DNA of 33,442 nt from Bacillota bacterium (lineage in GTDB: Bacteria > Bacillota > DTU030 > DUMP01). How positions within the stretch are numbered: the first letter of the stretch is position 1; each line of letters opens with the position of its first letter. Positions 1-7,814 of the stretch are shown piece after piece. The stretch lies in the NCBI GenBank assembly GCA_012839445.1, contig DUNI01000110.1, positions 1 through 33,442 of the forward strand, in the 5' to 3' direction. The notes under the pieces were generated by a model. It was not told where the DNA came from and did no database searches. It was given only the letters and a program-made list of their open reading frames with translations. The position numbers and the translations under genes were made by a program.

Positions 1-233
1 ACGTGAAATCCATTGATAATGCTCTTCAGCGGGTAAAGCGTAAACTAGAGAAATATTTGGAAAAACGTGCCGAAGAACAGGTTGGTTGACTTTATCAATG
101 GTAAAAAACATGCAGTAATATAATACCTTGTCTAGGACCTAAAGTCAACCAACCTGTTCTTCGGCACGTTTTTCCAAATATTTCTCTAGTTTACGCTTTA
201 CCCGCTGAAGAGCATTATCAATGGATTTCACGT
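1..233. repeat. Perfect inverted repeat (fold-back) at the left end
   Basis: Bases 1-94 are the exact reverse complement of 140-233, separated by a 45-base loop (95-139). The right arm is the genuine 3' end of sigH. The left arm repeats it in the opposite orientation, so on the plus strand 1-90 spells the last 29 sigH codons and their stop. There is no mismatch in 94 bp, so the copy is recent or artefactual. This is the pattern left by template switching during multiple displacement amplification, or by a misassembled contig end. The orientation of the loop relative to the chromosome cannot be decided. On the plus strand the loop carries a TATAAT at 119-124, which could be a promoter for the next gene, but no well-spaced -35 is visible. 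Confidence 0.97.
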
Positions 234-801
234 GTCGGTCAAGCTCCACTGCTATTTCTTGGTAACTTCGTCCTTCAAGATACGAAACCAACACTTGCCA
301 TTCCAGATCACTGAGAATCTCAGCCATCTTACTCTCGATATCATTGAACTCTTCCCGATTAATGACCAGTTCTTCCGGATCACTTATGTGAACTCCGGAG
401 ATAACATCCATTAAAGTTCGATCTGAATCCTCATCATAAATAGGTTTATTTAAAGATACGTATGAATTAAGAGGAATGTGTTTCTGTCGTGTGGCAGTTT
501 TGATCGCGGTAATTATCTGGCGGGTTACACAAAGCTCCGCAAATGCACGAAAGGAAGATAGCTTGTCAGCGCGGTAATCCCGCACTGCTTTGTAAAGACC
601 GATCATTCCCTCCTGAATAATGTCTTCCCTATCTGCTCCCACCAAGAAATACGAACGCGCCTTAGCCCGAACAAAATTCTTGTACTTATTAAGCAGGGCT
701 TCTAAGGCAACCTCACTACCATCACGGGCCTTGGATACCAGCTCCTCATCCTGGATCTCTGCTAGATCGCAGTACACTTCTTGTGCGGCACCCATGGTCA
801 C
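145..801 (-). CDS. sigH: RNA polymerase sigma-H factor (SigH/Spo0H)
   Basis: Alternative sigma factor of the sigma-70 family that directs early sporulation and stationary-phase genes in Firmicutes. From memory the protein is close to B. subtilis SigH along its whole length: region 2 contains RAKARSYFLVGADREDI and QEGMIGLYKAVRDY, followed by AFAELCVTRQIITAIKTATR, and region 4 ends with GRSYQEI and KSIDNALQRVKRKLEKYL. The start is placed at GTG 801 because GGAGG lies 8 bases upstream of it. The ATG at 816 has no ribosome binding site and itself contributes part of that GGAGG. It is the last gene of the ctsR-to-sigH cluster but has its own promoter (861-890). Its final codons lie in the right arm of the left-end inverted repeat. 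Confidence 0.97.
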   Translation of the reverse strand: MTMGAAQEVYCDLAEIQDEELVSKARDGSEVALEALLNKYKNFVRAKARSYFLVGADREDIIQEGMIGLYKAVRDYRADKLSSFRAFAELCVTRQIITAIKTATRQKHIPLNSYVSLNKPIYDEDSDRTLMDVISGVHISDPEELVINREEFNDIESKMAEILSDLEWQVLVSYLEGRSYQEIAVELDRHVKSIDNALQRVKRKLEKYLEKRAEEQVG

Positions 802-860
802 TAGCCTCGCCTCCATCCAACTAGGTTGCCATACTACTTTAGGGTTGTCCCAACGCTTAT

Positions 861-890
861 ATTATAGTCTTCTAACGCTTAGCCCGTCAA
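861..890 (-). promoter_or_regulatory. Sigma-A type promoter of sigH
   Basis: On the minus strand TTGACG (885-890) and TATAAT (861-866) are separated by 18 bases, close to the vegetative consensus. It lies in the 108-base gap between rlmB and sigH, so sigH can be transcribed independently of the upstream operon. Confidence 0.75.
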
Positions 891-924
891 GCACGGCGGC
901 TATCTAACGGGTGGGTTTGGATTG

Positions 925-1692
925 TTAATGCGCTTGCATGCGCTGACGCACTACCTCATACAGCAACAACGAGGCAGCCACCGAAGTGTTTAGCGATGCT
1001 ACTTTCTCATCCATGGGAATACGCACTCTAAAATCGCACTCGCTAGCCAACAATCGCCCCAAACCTTTGTCTTCCCCTCCTACCACTAATACCAGTGGGC
1101 CAGTTAAGTCAGCCTCAAAATACAGCTGCTCACCTTGCATATCTGCTCCTGCTGCCCACAAACCCGCAGCTTTTAGATCCTGAAGACAACGGGTAAGATT
1201 TACCACCCGTGCTACTGGAATTTTATCCAACGCTCCTGCAGCAGCTTTTTCAGCTACTCCGGTAACGGGGGCAGCTCGGCGTACAGGGATAATAATCCCG
1301 TGGGCACCGGCGGCAGCTGCAGTTCTAGCAGCGGCACCTAAATTGCGCGGATCTTCTACGTGGGCCAACATCAGTACCAGCGGCGGCTCTCCTGCGGTTT
1401 TAGCCCGTGCTAAAATCTCCGGTATATCAACATAGGAACGCGGAGCCGTAAAAGCCACTACTCCTTGATGTTTGGCATTATCGGTAAGCTGATCCAGTTG
1501 TTGTCGGTTAGCGTTCTCTACCGGTATCCGACGTTCTTTAGCCAGCTTGCGGATAACAGCCAGATCACGTCCCCTTTGTGCCCCAATGAAAATCCGATTA
1601 AGGCCTCTGCCGGCCTTCAATGCACTTACCACCACATTTCGGCCCCAAATCAGTTCGTCTTGTCCCACTTGTGTCACCACCCTCGGCTCCAA
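925..1692 (-). CDS. rlmB: 23S rRNA 2'-O-methyltransferase, RlmB/TrmH (SpoU) family
   Basis: S-adenosylmethionine-dependent 2'-O-ribose methyltransferase of the knotted SPOUT class, expected to modify a guanosine in 23S rRNA. The N-terminal substrate-binding domain starts with WGRNVVVSAL. The three SpoU motifs follow: HVEDPRNLGAAARTA, VVGGEDKGLG and IPMDEKVASLNTSVAASLLL. At 255 residues it has family length. The listed start is a TTG with no clear ribosome binding site. GTG 1668, preceded by an AGGGTGG, is at least as likely and would give a 247-residue protein. It follows thyX by 22 bases. In B. subtilis mrnC precedes and yacP follows rlmB; neither is present here. Confidence 0.93.
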   Translation of the reverse strand: MEPRVVTQVGQDELIWGRNVVVSALKAGRGLNRIFIGAQRGRDLAVIRKLAKERRIPVENANRQQLDQLTDNAKHQGVVAFTAPRSYVDIPEILARAKTAGEPPLVLMLAHVEDPRNLGAAARTAAAAGAHGIIIPVRRAAPVTGVAEKAAAGALDKIPVARVVNLTRCLQDLKAAGLWAAGADMQGEQLYFEADLTGPLVLVVGGEDKGLGRLLASECDFRVRIPMDEKVASLNTSVAASLLLYEVVRQRMQAH

Positions 1693-1714
1693 CGCAGGTT
1701 GTCTTTGTACTTTC

Positions 1715-2410
1715 TTATTTTACGCCTGAACCAGAACCTCTATGACTTACAGTCGGCGCCCGACCGCAAGAAAAGCGACCTTCGTAACAAACGCCCTCGG
1801 TTTCACAGCTAGGCCCAGCCAAAGCAAACAGCACCGGTGCTACCTCTCGCACCAGTTTTCGCATTTCGCATGCTAACGCACGGATCTCCCATTGGGCCCG
1901 GTGGCAACAGCGCAAACAAAACAAATTATACAAACTACGACAATTAAAAGTAGCCACCAATTTTGTCTCACAGGCATTAGGGAGAACATAACGAGCATCC
2001 TCAGCCGGTACCACTTCCACCAACTCATTATACGCCTGTTGGATCGTAGCCATGGTTTCTAAAAACTTATCCTTGGCCGCCGGTTTATCACTAATGCTAG
2101 GCGGAATAATAAAATCAAATTGCTCTTCTCGCACATAACGTTGTGATTGCTGAGAGTAAGAAGCAATACGATGCCTTACCAGTTGGTGCGACAAAGAACG
2201 GCTTACGCCTTCAATGGCAAAGGTAAAGGTAACATGCTCTGTGGGTGACTCATGCCCACTTTGCACCAAATGCTTTAGGAGTTTGGCCACTTGTTCGTCG
2301 GTCATCCCTTCAAATAGGCCGGCTGCACCGGTGGCCGAATAACACAGCCGAGCCGCCGCAGCTACAGTACGTTCAGGATTGGGAGTGTGATTAAGCAGTT
2401 TTACCATCAT
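1715..2410 (-). CDS. thyX: Flavin-dependent thymidylate synthase ThyX
   Basis: Converts dUMP to dTMP using methylene-tetrahydrofolate, FAD and NADPH, replacing the ThyA plus dihydrofolate reductase route. The ThyX signature RHRxxSxxxxSxR is present as [13 protein letters not shown], with an upstream conserved histidine region (ESPTEHVTF). The C-terminal third has the usual tail with several cysteines ([16 protein letters not shown]). AAAGGAGG sits 8 bases before the first of two tandem ATG codons. It lies 23 bases after cysS, in the position occupied by mrnC in Bacillus, so it is very probably in the gltX-cysS operon. Confidence 0.96.
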   Translation of the reverse strand: MMVKLLNHTPNPERTVAAAARLCYSATGAAGLFEGMTDEQVAKLLKHLVQSGHESPTEHVTFTFAIEGVSRSLSHQLVRHRIASYSQQSQRYVREEQFDFIIPPSISDKPAAKDKFLETMATIQQAYNELVEVVPAEDARYVLPNACETKLVATFNCRSLYNLFCLRCCHRAQWEIRALACEMRKLVREVAPVLFALAGPSCETEGVCYEGRFSCGRAPTVSHRGSGSGVK

Positions 2411-2433
2411 AGCTACCGCCTCCTTTAATTATT

Positions 2434-3870
2434 CTAATTATACCGCCAGCGAGGTCCAGCTGAAGTGTCTTCGAGAACAATGCCCAGTTCAGCCAGACGG
2501 TCGCGCACCCGATCAGCAGTAGCATAGTCTTTGCGTGCCCGAGCTTCCTGCCGAAGTTCGGCCACCAGCCGGACCAGACCATCCACCATAACCCTGTCCT
2601 GTCCTCCCTCATCTACACCGGTAAGGCCCAACACCTCACCTAAAGAAAGGAACAAATCGCGTCCTTTCGCCAACACTGCTGCCCGCTCGCCGGTTATATT
2701 TCCTGCCGCCAAATAGCTATTAAGATCTCGAGCCAGGTCAAACAAAACCCCTGACGCTTGGGCTGTGTTAAAATCGCTATCCATGGCAACTTCGAAAGCA
2801 CTCCGGTACTCAGCCAACTTACTTAAAAACTCACGTGCGTTCGATGACAAGTCCTGAGGCATCGCTGTTTCTTGGCCTGCTAACGCGCGATCAAGGTTTT
2901 CCTCCAAGTTGCGCAACCGTTCCCATCCACGCTGGGCGGCTGGCATATCCTCCATATTAAAATCTATCGGGCTACGATAATGAGTGGATAGCATGTAATA
3001 TCTTAAGGCCGGCCCTGGGTATTCTTTCACGATATCACGTACTCGGGTCACGTTACCCACTGACTTAGCCATCTTTTCGCCGCCCATATTAATAAACCCG
3101 TTATGCACCCAGTAGCGAGCAAAGGCAGTACCTGTAGCTGCTTCTGATTGAGCTATTTCATTTTCGTGGTGAGGAAACACTAAGTCTGATCCCCCACCGT
3201 GAAAATCAAAACCCGGTCCCAAGTATTTTAGTGACATAACAGAGCATTCGATATGCCATCCCGGTCTTCCGGGTCCCCAAGGACTGTCCCAAGCAGGCTC
3301 GCCTTCTTTCGATGCCTTCCAAAGGACAAAGTCCATAGGGTGATGTTTGCGGGCGTCCACCTCAACTCTGGCCCCGGCTTTTAAGTCCTCTAAACTACGT
3401 CCGGAAAGCTTACCATACTCGGGGAAACTCTCCACCGAATAATACACGTCACCATCTAATACATATGCGTTTCCCGTTTCTATTAGTTTTTCCACCATGG
3501 CAACGATATCAGGAATATGATCCGTGACCCGTGGATACACATCAGCCCTCTTAATGCCCAAGGCATCCATGTCATAAAAGTATTCTTTGATGTAACGGTC
3601 AGCTACCTCAAGAGCACTGATGCCTTCTTCATTGGCTCGTTTTATGATCTTGTCATCCACATCGGTAAAATTTTGGACGTAGCGAACTGAATAACCTTTA
3701 TAGGACAAATAGCGCCTAATAACATCCCAAACCAAATAAGGACGAGCGTTCCCTATATGGCAGTAGTTATAAGGAGTAACACCGCACACATAAATGCTCA
3801 CTTTACCCGGATCACGGGGGACAAATTCGCGTTCGCTCCTAGTCAAGGTATCATGCACCACAAGTGCCAT
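2434..3870 (-). CDS. cysS: Cysteinyl-tRNA synthetase
   Basis: Class I aminoacyl-tRNA synthetase charging tRNA-Cys in the cytosol; 478 residues, normal length. The catalytic domain begins with YVCGVTPYNYCHIGNARPY (HIGH box as HIGN, first zinc cysteine just before it). The other zinc ligands are visible in WHIECSVMS and HHENEIAQSE. The KMSKS loop reads KMAKSVGN, a Ser-to-Ala change that keeps both lysines, so activity is expected. The DALR anticodon-binding region and a short C-terminal helical part follow. It starts 15 bases after gltX with an AAAGGAG ribosome binding site. The B. subtilis gene cysE that separates gltX and cysS is absent. Confidence 0.97.
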   Translation of the reverse strand: MALVVHDTLTRSEREFVPRDPGKVSIYVCGVTPYNYCHIGNARPYLVWDVIRRYLSYKGYSVRYVQNFTDVDDKIIKRANEEGISALEVADRYIKEYFYDMDALGIKRADVYPRVTDHIPDIVAMVEKLIETGNAYVLDGDVYYSVESFPEYGKLSGRSLEDLKAGARVEVDARKHHPMDFVLWKASKEGEPAWDSPWGPGRPGWHIECSVMSLKYLGPGFDFHGGGSDLVFPHHENEIAQSEAATGTAFARYWVHNGFINMGGEKMAKSVGNVTRVRDIVKEYPGPALRYYMLSTHYRSPIDFNMEDMPAAQRGWERLRNLEENLDRALAGQETAMPQDLSSNAREFLSKLAEYRSAFEVAMDSDFNTAQASGVLFDLARDLNSYLAAGNITGERAAVLAKGRDLFLSLGEVLGLTGVDEGGQDRVMVDGLVRLVAELRQEARARKDYATADRVRDRLAELGIVLEDTSAGPRWRYN

Positions 3871-3885
3871 CGGTCATTCTCCTTT

Positions 3886-5346
3886 CTAGACGTTGTGGAC
3901 GCCAAACTTCCGCGCTGTCTGTAAGCGGTCTTTAACACGTTCCCGTCCAAGAAGTGTAATTATCTGAAACATTTCCGGCCCTCGTAATCGTCCTGTGAGT
4001 GCTATCCGCAAAGGAAGGTATACACGCCGAGTGGTAAGATTTAGATCTTTGCACAACTGCCGCAGCTCCGAGCGGATATATGTCGCCTTAAACTCGGGCA
4101 AGTTGTCCATGCGTTCTTCAAAAGCAGCAAATACTGTTGGAACCTGTTCTTCTTTAAGCACCTGCCGCGCCCTCTTGTTTTGGGGCACCACCTTTGTTTG
4201 AAAGAAGAATGATGCTTTATCACTAATCTCGGCCACCTCGCTGAGCTCGCCCCGCATAGCATCAGCCAACTGCAAAAGCCAGACGCGCTCGTCAGGAGTG
4301 GGATCGTTAACATAACCTGCCTGTTGTAAATGTGGCAGTGCTAGTTCTAACACACGTTCTGGAGAACTCTTCTTTAGATAATAGGCGTTAACTTCGCGCA
4401 GCTTGTCAGGACTAAACATCACCGATTCTTTATTTACTTGTTCCAGCCGGAAATCCTGCCCTGCTTCTTGCAAGGAAAAAGTAGCCTTTCCCGGTTTCTC
4501 CCATCCCAGGAGAAGGAGAAAGTTCGCCATTGCTTCCGGTAAGTAGCCACGCTTACGGTATTCATCAACTGTATCTAGGCCAACGGTAGCCGACAAACGA
4601 CCCTCCTCGTCAGTAAGCGAAGGCAGATGAGCAAATTGTGGCGGTCTCCAGCCCAGCACCTCGTACAATAAAAGCTGCCGAGCTGTGTTAGCTAAATGCT
4701 CATCACCCCGAATTACATGGGTAATACCCATAAGATGGTCGTCAAGAACCACAGCAAAATTATACGTAGGTAAGCCGTCCGCCTTTACAATAATAAAGTC
4801 GGTCATGCGTTCACTGCTAAATTCCACCTGCCCCCGGATTAAATCAGTAAACTCGATCCTCTTTCCTCCCGGTACCCGAAAACGCACCACCGGCGTTCTT
4901 CCGTCGGTAGTCAGCCGAGCCCGGTCTTCGTCGGTCAGGTTGCGACATCGACCACTATAGCGTGGAGTCTCTCCATGCGACAACATTTCCCGCCGTTGTT
5001 CAGCCAGGTCCTCCTCGCTACAGAAGCACTGATAGGCAAACCCGTCGTCAATTAGCCGCTTCACAAAACGTGCGTACACATCGCACCGTTCTGACTGCCG
5101 GTAGGGGCTATAGGGGCCTTCCTTATCAGGACCTTCATCCCAGCTAATACCCAGCCAGGCAAGATCGGCCATAATTGACTCTTCGGCTTGAACCGAAGAA
5201 CGTTCCTGATCGATATCTTCGCTTCTTAAAATTAATGTGCCATCATAAGCTTGGGCAAACAGCCAGTTAAAAAGCGCTGTTCGCGCTCCTCCTAAATTTA
5301 ACAATCCGGTTGGGCTAGGTGCAAATCTAACACGCACTTGATTCAT
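3886..5346 (-). CDS. gltX: Glutamyl-tRNA synthetase with degenerate signature motifs
   Basis: By overall sequence a bacterial discriminating-type GluRS of 486 residues. The N-terminal Rossmann domain, zinc region (CFC...YSGRC), the stretch HVIRGDEHLANTARQLLLYE and the C-terminal anticodon-binding part (YLPLRIALTGRLRGPE) all match. Both ATP-binding motifs are altered. The HIGH box, normally PSPTGxLHIGG, reads PSPTGLLNLGG with the histidine replaced by Asn at residue 17. The KMSKS loop, normally KLSKRHG, reads RLSATVG near residue 250, losing both lysines. LRIEDTD is also changed to LRSEDID. The reading frame is intact, so this is not a frameshift. It leads the gltX-cysS-thyX-rlmB operon. It may be inactive, have reduced activity, or be a paralogue with another role. 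Confidence 0.9.
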   Translation of the reverse strand: MNQVRVRFAPSPTGLLNLGGARTALFNWLFAQAYDGTLILRSEDIDQERSSVQAEESIMADLAWLGISWDEGPDKEGPYSPYRQSERCDVYARFVKRLIDDGFAYQCFCSEEDLAEQRREMLSHGETPRYSGRCRNLTDEDRARLTTDGRTPVVRFRVPGGKRIEFTDLIRGQVEFSSERMTDFIIVKADGLPTYNFAVVLDDHLMGITHVIRGDEHLANTARQLLLYEVLGWRPPQFAHLPSLTDEEGRLSATVGLDTVDEYRKRGYLPEAMANFLLLLGWEKPGKATFSLQEAGQDFRLEQVNKESVMFSPDKLREVNAYYLKKSSPERVLELALPHLQQAGYVNDPTPDERVWLLQLADAMRGELSEVAEISDKASFFFQTKVVPQNKRARQVLKEEQVPTVFAAFEERMDNLPEFKATYIRSELRQLCKDLNLTTRRVYLPLRIALTGRLRGPEMFQIITLLGRERVKDRLQTARKFGVHNV

Positions 5347-5381
5347 AAAAGTAGCGGCCTCCCTTGGGTCTAATCTTCTTC

Positions 5382-5390
5382 ATTATACCA
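5382..5390 (-). promoter_or_regulatory. Extended -10 promoter of the gltX operon
   Basis: The minus strand carries TGGTATAAT, an extended -10 element (TGn-TATAAT), 36 bases before the gltX ATG, with no good -35. It lies after the terminator of the preceding gene, marking gltX as the first gene of a new unit. The gap is too short for a T-box leader, and I see no T-box sequence. Confidence 0.6.
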
Positions 5391-5419
5391 TGCAGTTTGG
5401 TTTAGTAACAGACAAAGCC

Positions 5420-5451
5420 AAAAAACGGCAGGCACTTCCAAGTACCTGCCG
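5420..5451 (-). terminator. Rho-independent terminator after the RlpA-like gene
   Basis: A 12-bp stem with one mismatch (5426-5437 with 5440-5451, containing CGGCAGG and CCTGCCG), followed on the minus strand by six T residues (5420-5425). Confidence 0.85.
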
Positions 5452-5504
5452 GAAAATATGCACAAAATTTCAGCTGCCGGTTATTTATGTGCCTCAGTAG
5501 CGGT

Positions 5505-6320
5505 TTACTGTCTTATGACGGTTATCTGGACATCGGCTACTCCGGCCTCTTCCATGCCTATGGCTCTAGCAGCTGCCCGAGACAGATCGATGCCTCGCCC
5601 TGCTATGAAAGGACCGCGGTCGTTTATGCGTACAAGCACCGATTTGCCGGAGGCTGGATTAGTCACTAACACCAATGTCCCGAACGGCAAGGTTCGGTGA
5701 GCAGCAGTATATACTTCCTGATTATACACTTCTCCACTGGCCGTACGACGGCCATGAAATCTAGGCCCATACCAGGAAGCTCTAGCAGTAAGTGCTGTCT
5801 TACCTCGGCTAAACGTCTGCCATGCTTGCTCCGGTTCCAAGGGTTCAAGACCTAAACTAGCGCGGATATTGTTAGCCCAGTTAAGTGCCAAGTATGGAGC
5901 CGGGGTGTTATTAGCCTCAACGCTCCCTTTATCCACCGTAACCAACAACCTGGTCCCGGCTAGAACCACTACCTCTTGGTTCTCAAATCCAGGCAAGATA
6001 CTATTGGCATCTATACCCTCAGCCAAAGCTGCTCTTAATCTTGCCACTACCAACTCCCCTCGCTGCCAGGCATTGTAACCCCCGGCAGCTGTTCGGATCC
6101 GCAGCACTACAGAATTGTTCACCAATACCTCTACCAAATTCTGATCTTGGTCCTTACCCCAACGTAGCATTACCGGTTCGCATTGATTGCTACTTTTTCC
6201 TGGGGTTGTTACTGCTACCAGTGGCGCCTGCTTACCCCAAGTATGAATCGCAAAGCCAGACAAGAGTAAAGCTGCCATAAGGATACCCACGGTAACACCA
6301 AGATACGCCTTGGTTTTCAT
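5505..6320 (-). CDS. Secreted RlpA-like double-psi beta-barrel protein
   Basis: A 271-residue exported protein. It starts with a basic stretch and one hydrophobic segment (YLGVTVGILMAALLLSGFAI), which may be a signal peptide or anchor. A middle region of about 130 residues has no motif I recognise. The C-terminal ~95 residues form an RlpA-type double-psi barrel: ASWYGPRFHGRRTASGE, TAAHRTLPFGTLV, RINDRGPFIAGRGIDLSRAAA. RlpA proteins cleave naked glycan strands in Pseudomonas and localise to septa; whether this one is a lytic transglycosylase is inference. The start is ATG 6320, which has AAGGAGG 6 bases upstream; the longer upstream frame lacks a ribosome binding site. It is flanked by hairpins on both sides, so it is probably monocistronic. 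Confidence 0.88.
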   Translation of the reverse strand: MKTKAYLGVTVGILMAALLLSGFAIHTWGKQAPLVAVTTPGKSSNQCEPVMLRWGKDQDQNLVEVLVNNSVVLRIRTAAGGYNAWQRGELVVARLRAALAEGIDANSILPGFENQEVVVLAGTRLLVTVDKGSVEANNTPAPYLALNWANNIRASLGLEPLEPEQAWQTFSRGKTALTARASWYGPRFHGRRTASGEVYNQEVYTAAHRTLPFGTLVLVTNPASGKSVLVRINDRGPFIAGRGIDLSRAAARAIGMEEAGVADVQITVIRQ

Positions 6321-6361
6321 GGCTACCTCCTTTTGACACTGCCAAAACAATGTCAGTTTAA

Positions 6362-6389
6362 AAACAAAAATGTAGGACCGCAGCCTACA
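6362..6389 (-). terminator. Hairpin with T-run between ispF and the RlpA-like gene
   Basis: TGTAGG and CCTACA (6384-6389 and 6371-6376) pair around a 7-base loop. On the minus strand they are followed by a T-rich tract (6362-6370). It can terminate ispDF transcripts. A possible -10 (TATACT at 6396-6401) lies just upstream of it, so it could also act as an attenuator in the leader of the RlpA-like gene. Confidence 0.7.
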
Positions 6390-6458
6390 TTTTAAGTATA
6401 ACCAAGGCGCCAACTTTTATACATTATTTGTTATGCCGGCTAAAACAGCCTGCTGCTC

Positions 6459-6926
6459 CTAATCCAGTAAACAAATGGCTTTAGCAGCAATACCCTCACC
6501 ACGTCCAGTAAAACCGAGCTTTTCGGTGGTAGTGGCTTTTACCGATACCTGAGCAGCTGTTACGTTCAACGCAGAGGCTATAGCCAAACGCATTTCCTCA
6601 ATATAAGGACTCAATTTAGGTCTCTGGGCAATCACCACGCTATCGACATTTACGATGCGGTAGCCCCTCTGACCGATAATCTCACCTACACGTTCCAAAA
6701 TTTTTCCACTCGATATTCCAGCCCATGTAGAATCCGTATCAGGGAAATGATAGCCCAGGTCATGCTCAGCTGCTGCCCCCAGTAAAGCATCGGCCACAGC
6801 ATGCAATAGTACATCGGCATCGGAATGCCCAGCTAACCCCAACTTATATGGAATTTTTACTCCGCCCAACACCAACGGGCGACCAACGGTAAAAGCGTGC
6901 ACATCAAAACCTATCCCTATGCGCAT
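6459..6926 (-). CDS. ispF: 2-C-methyl-D-erythritol 2,4-cyclodiphosphate synthase
   Basis: Fifth enzyme of the MEP (non-mevalonate) isoprenoid pathway; cyclises CDP-methylerythritol 2-phosphate with release of CMP. About 155 residues, normal length. Metal ligands are visible in GFDVHAF (Asp8, His10) and in AGHSDADVLLHA. The family signatures PDTD and KATTTEKLGFTGRGEGIA are complete. ATG 6926 is chosen because AAGGAAGG lies 8 bases upstream; the longer frame would begin with a GTG overlapping that site. It follows ispD by 15 bases, forming a two-gene MEP operon. Confidence 0.97.
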   Translation of the reverse strand: MRIGIGFDVHAFTVGRPLVLGGVKIPYKLGLAGHSDADVLLHAVADALLGAAAEHDLGYHFPDTDSTWAGISSGKILERVGEIIGQRGYRIVNVDSVVIAQRPKLSPYIEEMRLAIASALNVTAAQVSVKATTTEKLGFTGRGEGIAAKAICLLD

Positions 6927-6941
6927 AAATGGCACCTTCCT

Positions 6942-7625
6942 TTATTTCCTAACGAGCAGTTCGGCCAACTTCAGGTCCAAAGATGTAGTTATTTTTATGT
7001 TTTGCTCGTCGCCAACAACCAGTTCCACCGGTAGACTCATCCATTCCACCAACATAGCATCATCGGTGCCGGTAAACCCTTCTTTGGCCGCCTTCTCATG
7101 GGCTTCTAAAATTATTGAACATACAAACGACTGAGGGGTTTGTACGGCAAAGAGGCAACTTCTGTCCGGTGATGAATGCACTAACCCATTGGAATCAGCC
7201 ACCTTGATGGTATCCTTCACCGGTAACGCCGGAGCAGCCGCTCCAGTACGCCGAGCAGCAGCTACCATCTGTCCGATAAGTTCACCGGTAATAAACGGCC
7301 GAGCAGCATCGTGGATCAAAACTATTTCAGTATTTTCGGGCAGCGCCTGTAGCCCCCGGTAAACAGATGCCTGTCGTGTGGATCCGCCTGTTACCACTGC
7401 TGTAAGCTTAGTAATTTCATACTGATCTTTTAATCGGTAACCGGTATCTTCCCAACCGGCTCCCACCACCAAAACAATGCCGTCTATTTTTGAATAATTA
7501 TTTAGCGTTTCCAATGAGTACACTACAAGTGGTTTACCGGCCAGTGACAGGTATTGTTTCGGTATTTTACTTCCCAGACGCCGACCGCTGCCAGCGGCAG
7601 TCACTATGGCATATGTTTTTCCCAC
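6942..7625 (-). CDS. ispD: 2-C-methyl-D-erythritol 4-phosphate cytidylyltransferase
   Basis: Third MEP-pathway enzyme; transfers CMP from CTP to methylerythritol 4-phosphate. The nucleotide-binding motif is TAAGSGRRLGSKIPKQYL. HDAARPF, PVKDTIK, QTPQ and TDDAMLVE follow in the normal order. 227 residues, usual length. It starts with GTG after AAAGGAG at 9-base spacing. In some bacteria ispD and ispF are fused; here they are separate and adjacent. A 189-base gap (7626-7814) precedes it, holding the terminator of the PIN/TRAM gene and no promoter I can place with confidence. Confidence 0.97.
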   Translation of the reverse strand: MGKTYAIVTAAGSGRRLGSKIPKQYLSLAGKPLVVYSLETLNNYSKIDGIVLVVGAGWEDTGYRLKDQYEITKLTAVVTGGSTRQASVYRGLQALPENTEIVLIHDAARPFITGELIGQMVAAARRTGAAAPALPVKDTIKVADSNGLVHSSPDRSCLFAVQTPQSFVCSIILEAHEKAAKEGFTGTDDAMLVEWMSLPVELVVGDEQNIKITTSLDLKLAELLVRK

Positions 7626-7778
7626 AACATTATTCTCCTTTAAGCAACTCTTATTAGCGGTAATTCATGGTAGCCTACGAATAACAAAACCTATCCAATG
7701 GATGGATGAGGAAATTTTTCCTGCAAAGCAATTCGCCGAAAAACTACCTTAATCCTCCTTGATCGCCGCTAACTCAAT

Positions 7779-7801
7779 AAAAAAAGCGACCTTGCGGCCG
7801 C
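7779..7801 (-). terminator. Rho-independent terminator after the PIN/TRAM gene
   Basis: GCGGCC and GGTCGC pair (7796-7801 with 7786-7791, one G-U pair) around a 4-base loop. Seven T residues follow on the minus strand (7779-7785). Confidence 0.85.
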
Positions 7802-7814
7802 CTTATCTACCATA

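Noticed and set aside
1-139. Terminal hairpin as a telomere of a linear replicon
   Set aside because: The arm copies the coding end of sigH exactly, the same kind of turn-around is at the other end, and the content is core chromosomal. Amplification or assembly artefact explains it more simply.
2391-2612. 73-codon frame in the place of mrnC
   Set aside because: It lies entirely over cysS and thyX ends in another frame, has no RNase III-like motif and is a shadow of cysS.
5347-5504. T-box riboswitch before gltX
   Set aside because: After the terminator of the preceding gene only about 70 bases remain, and no T-box sequence or specifier stem is visible.
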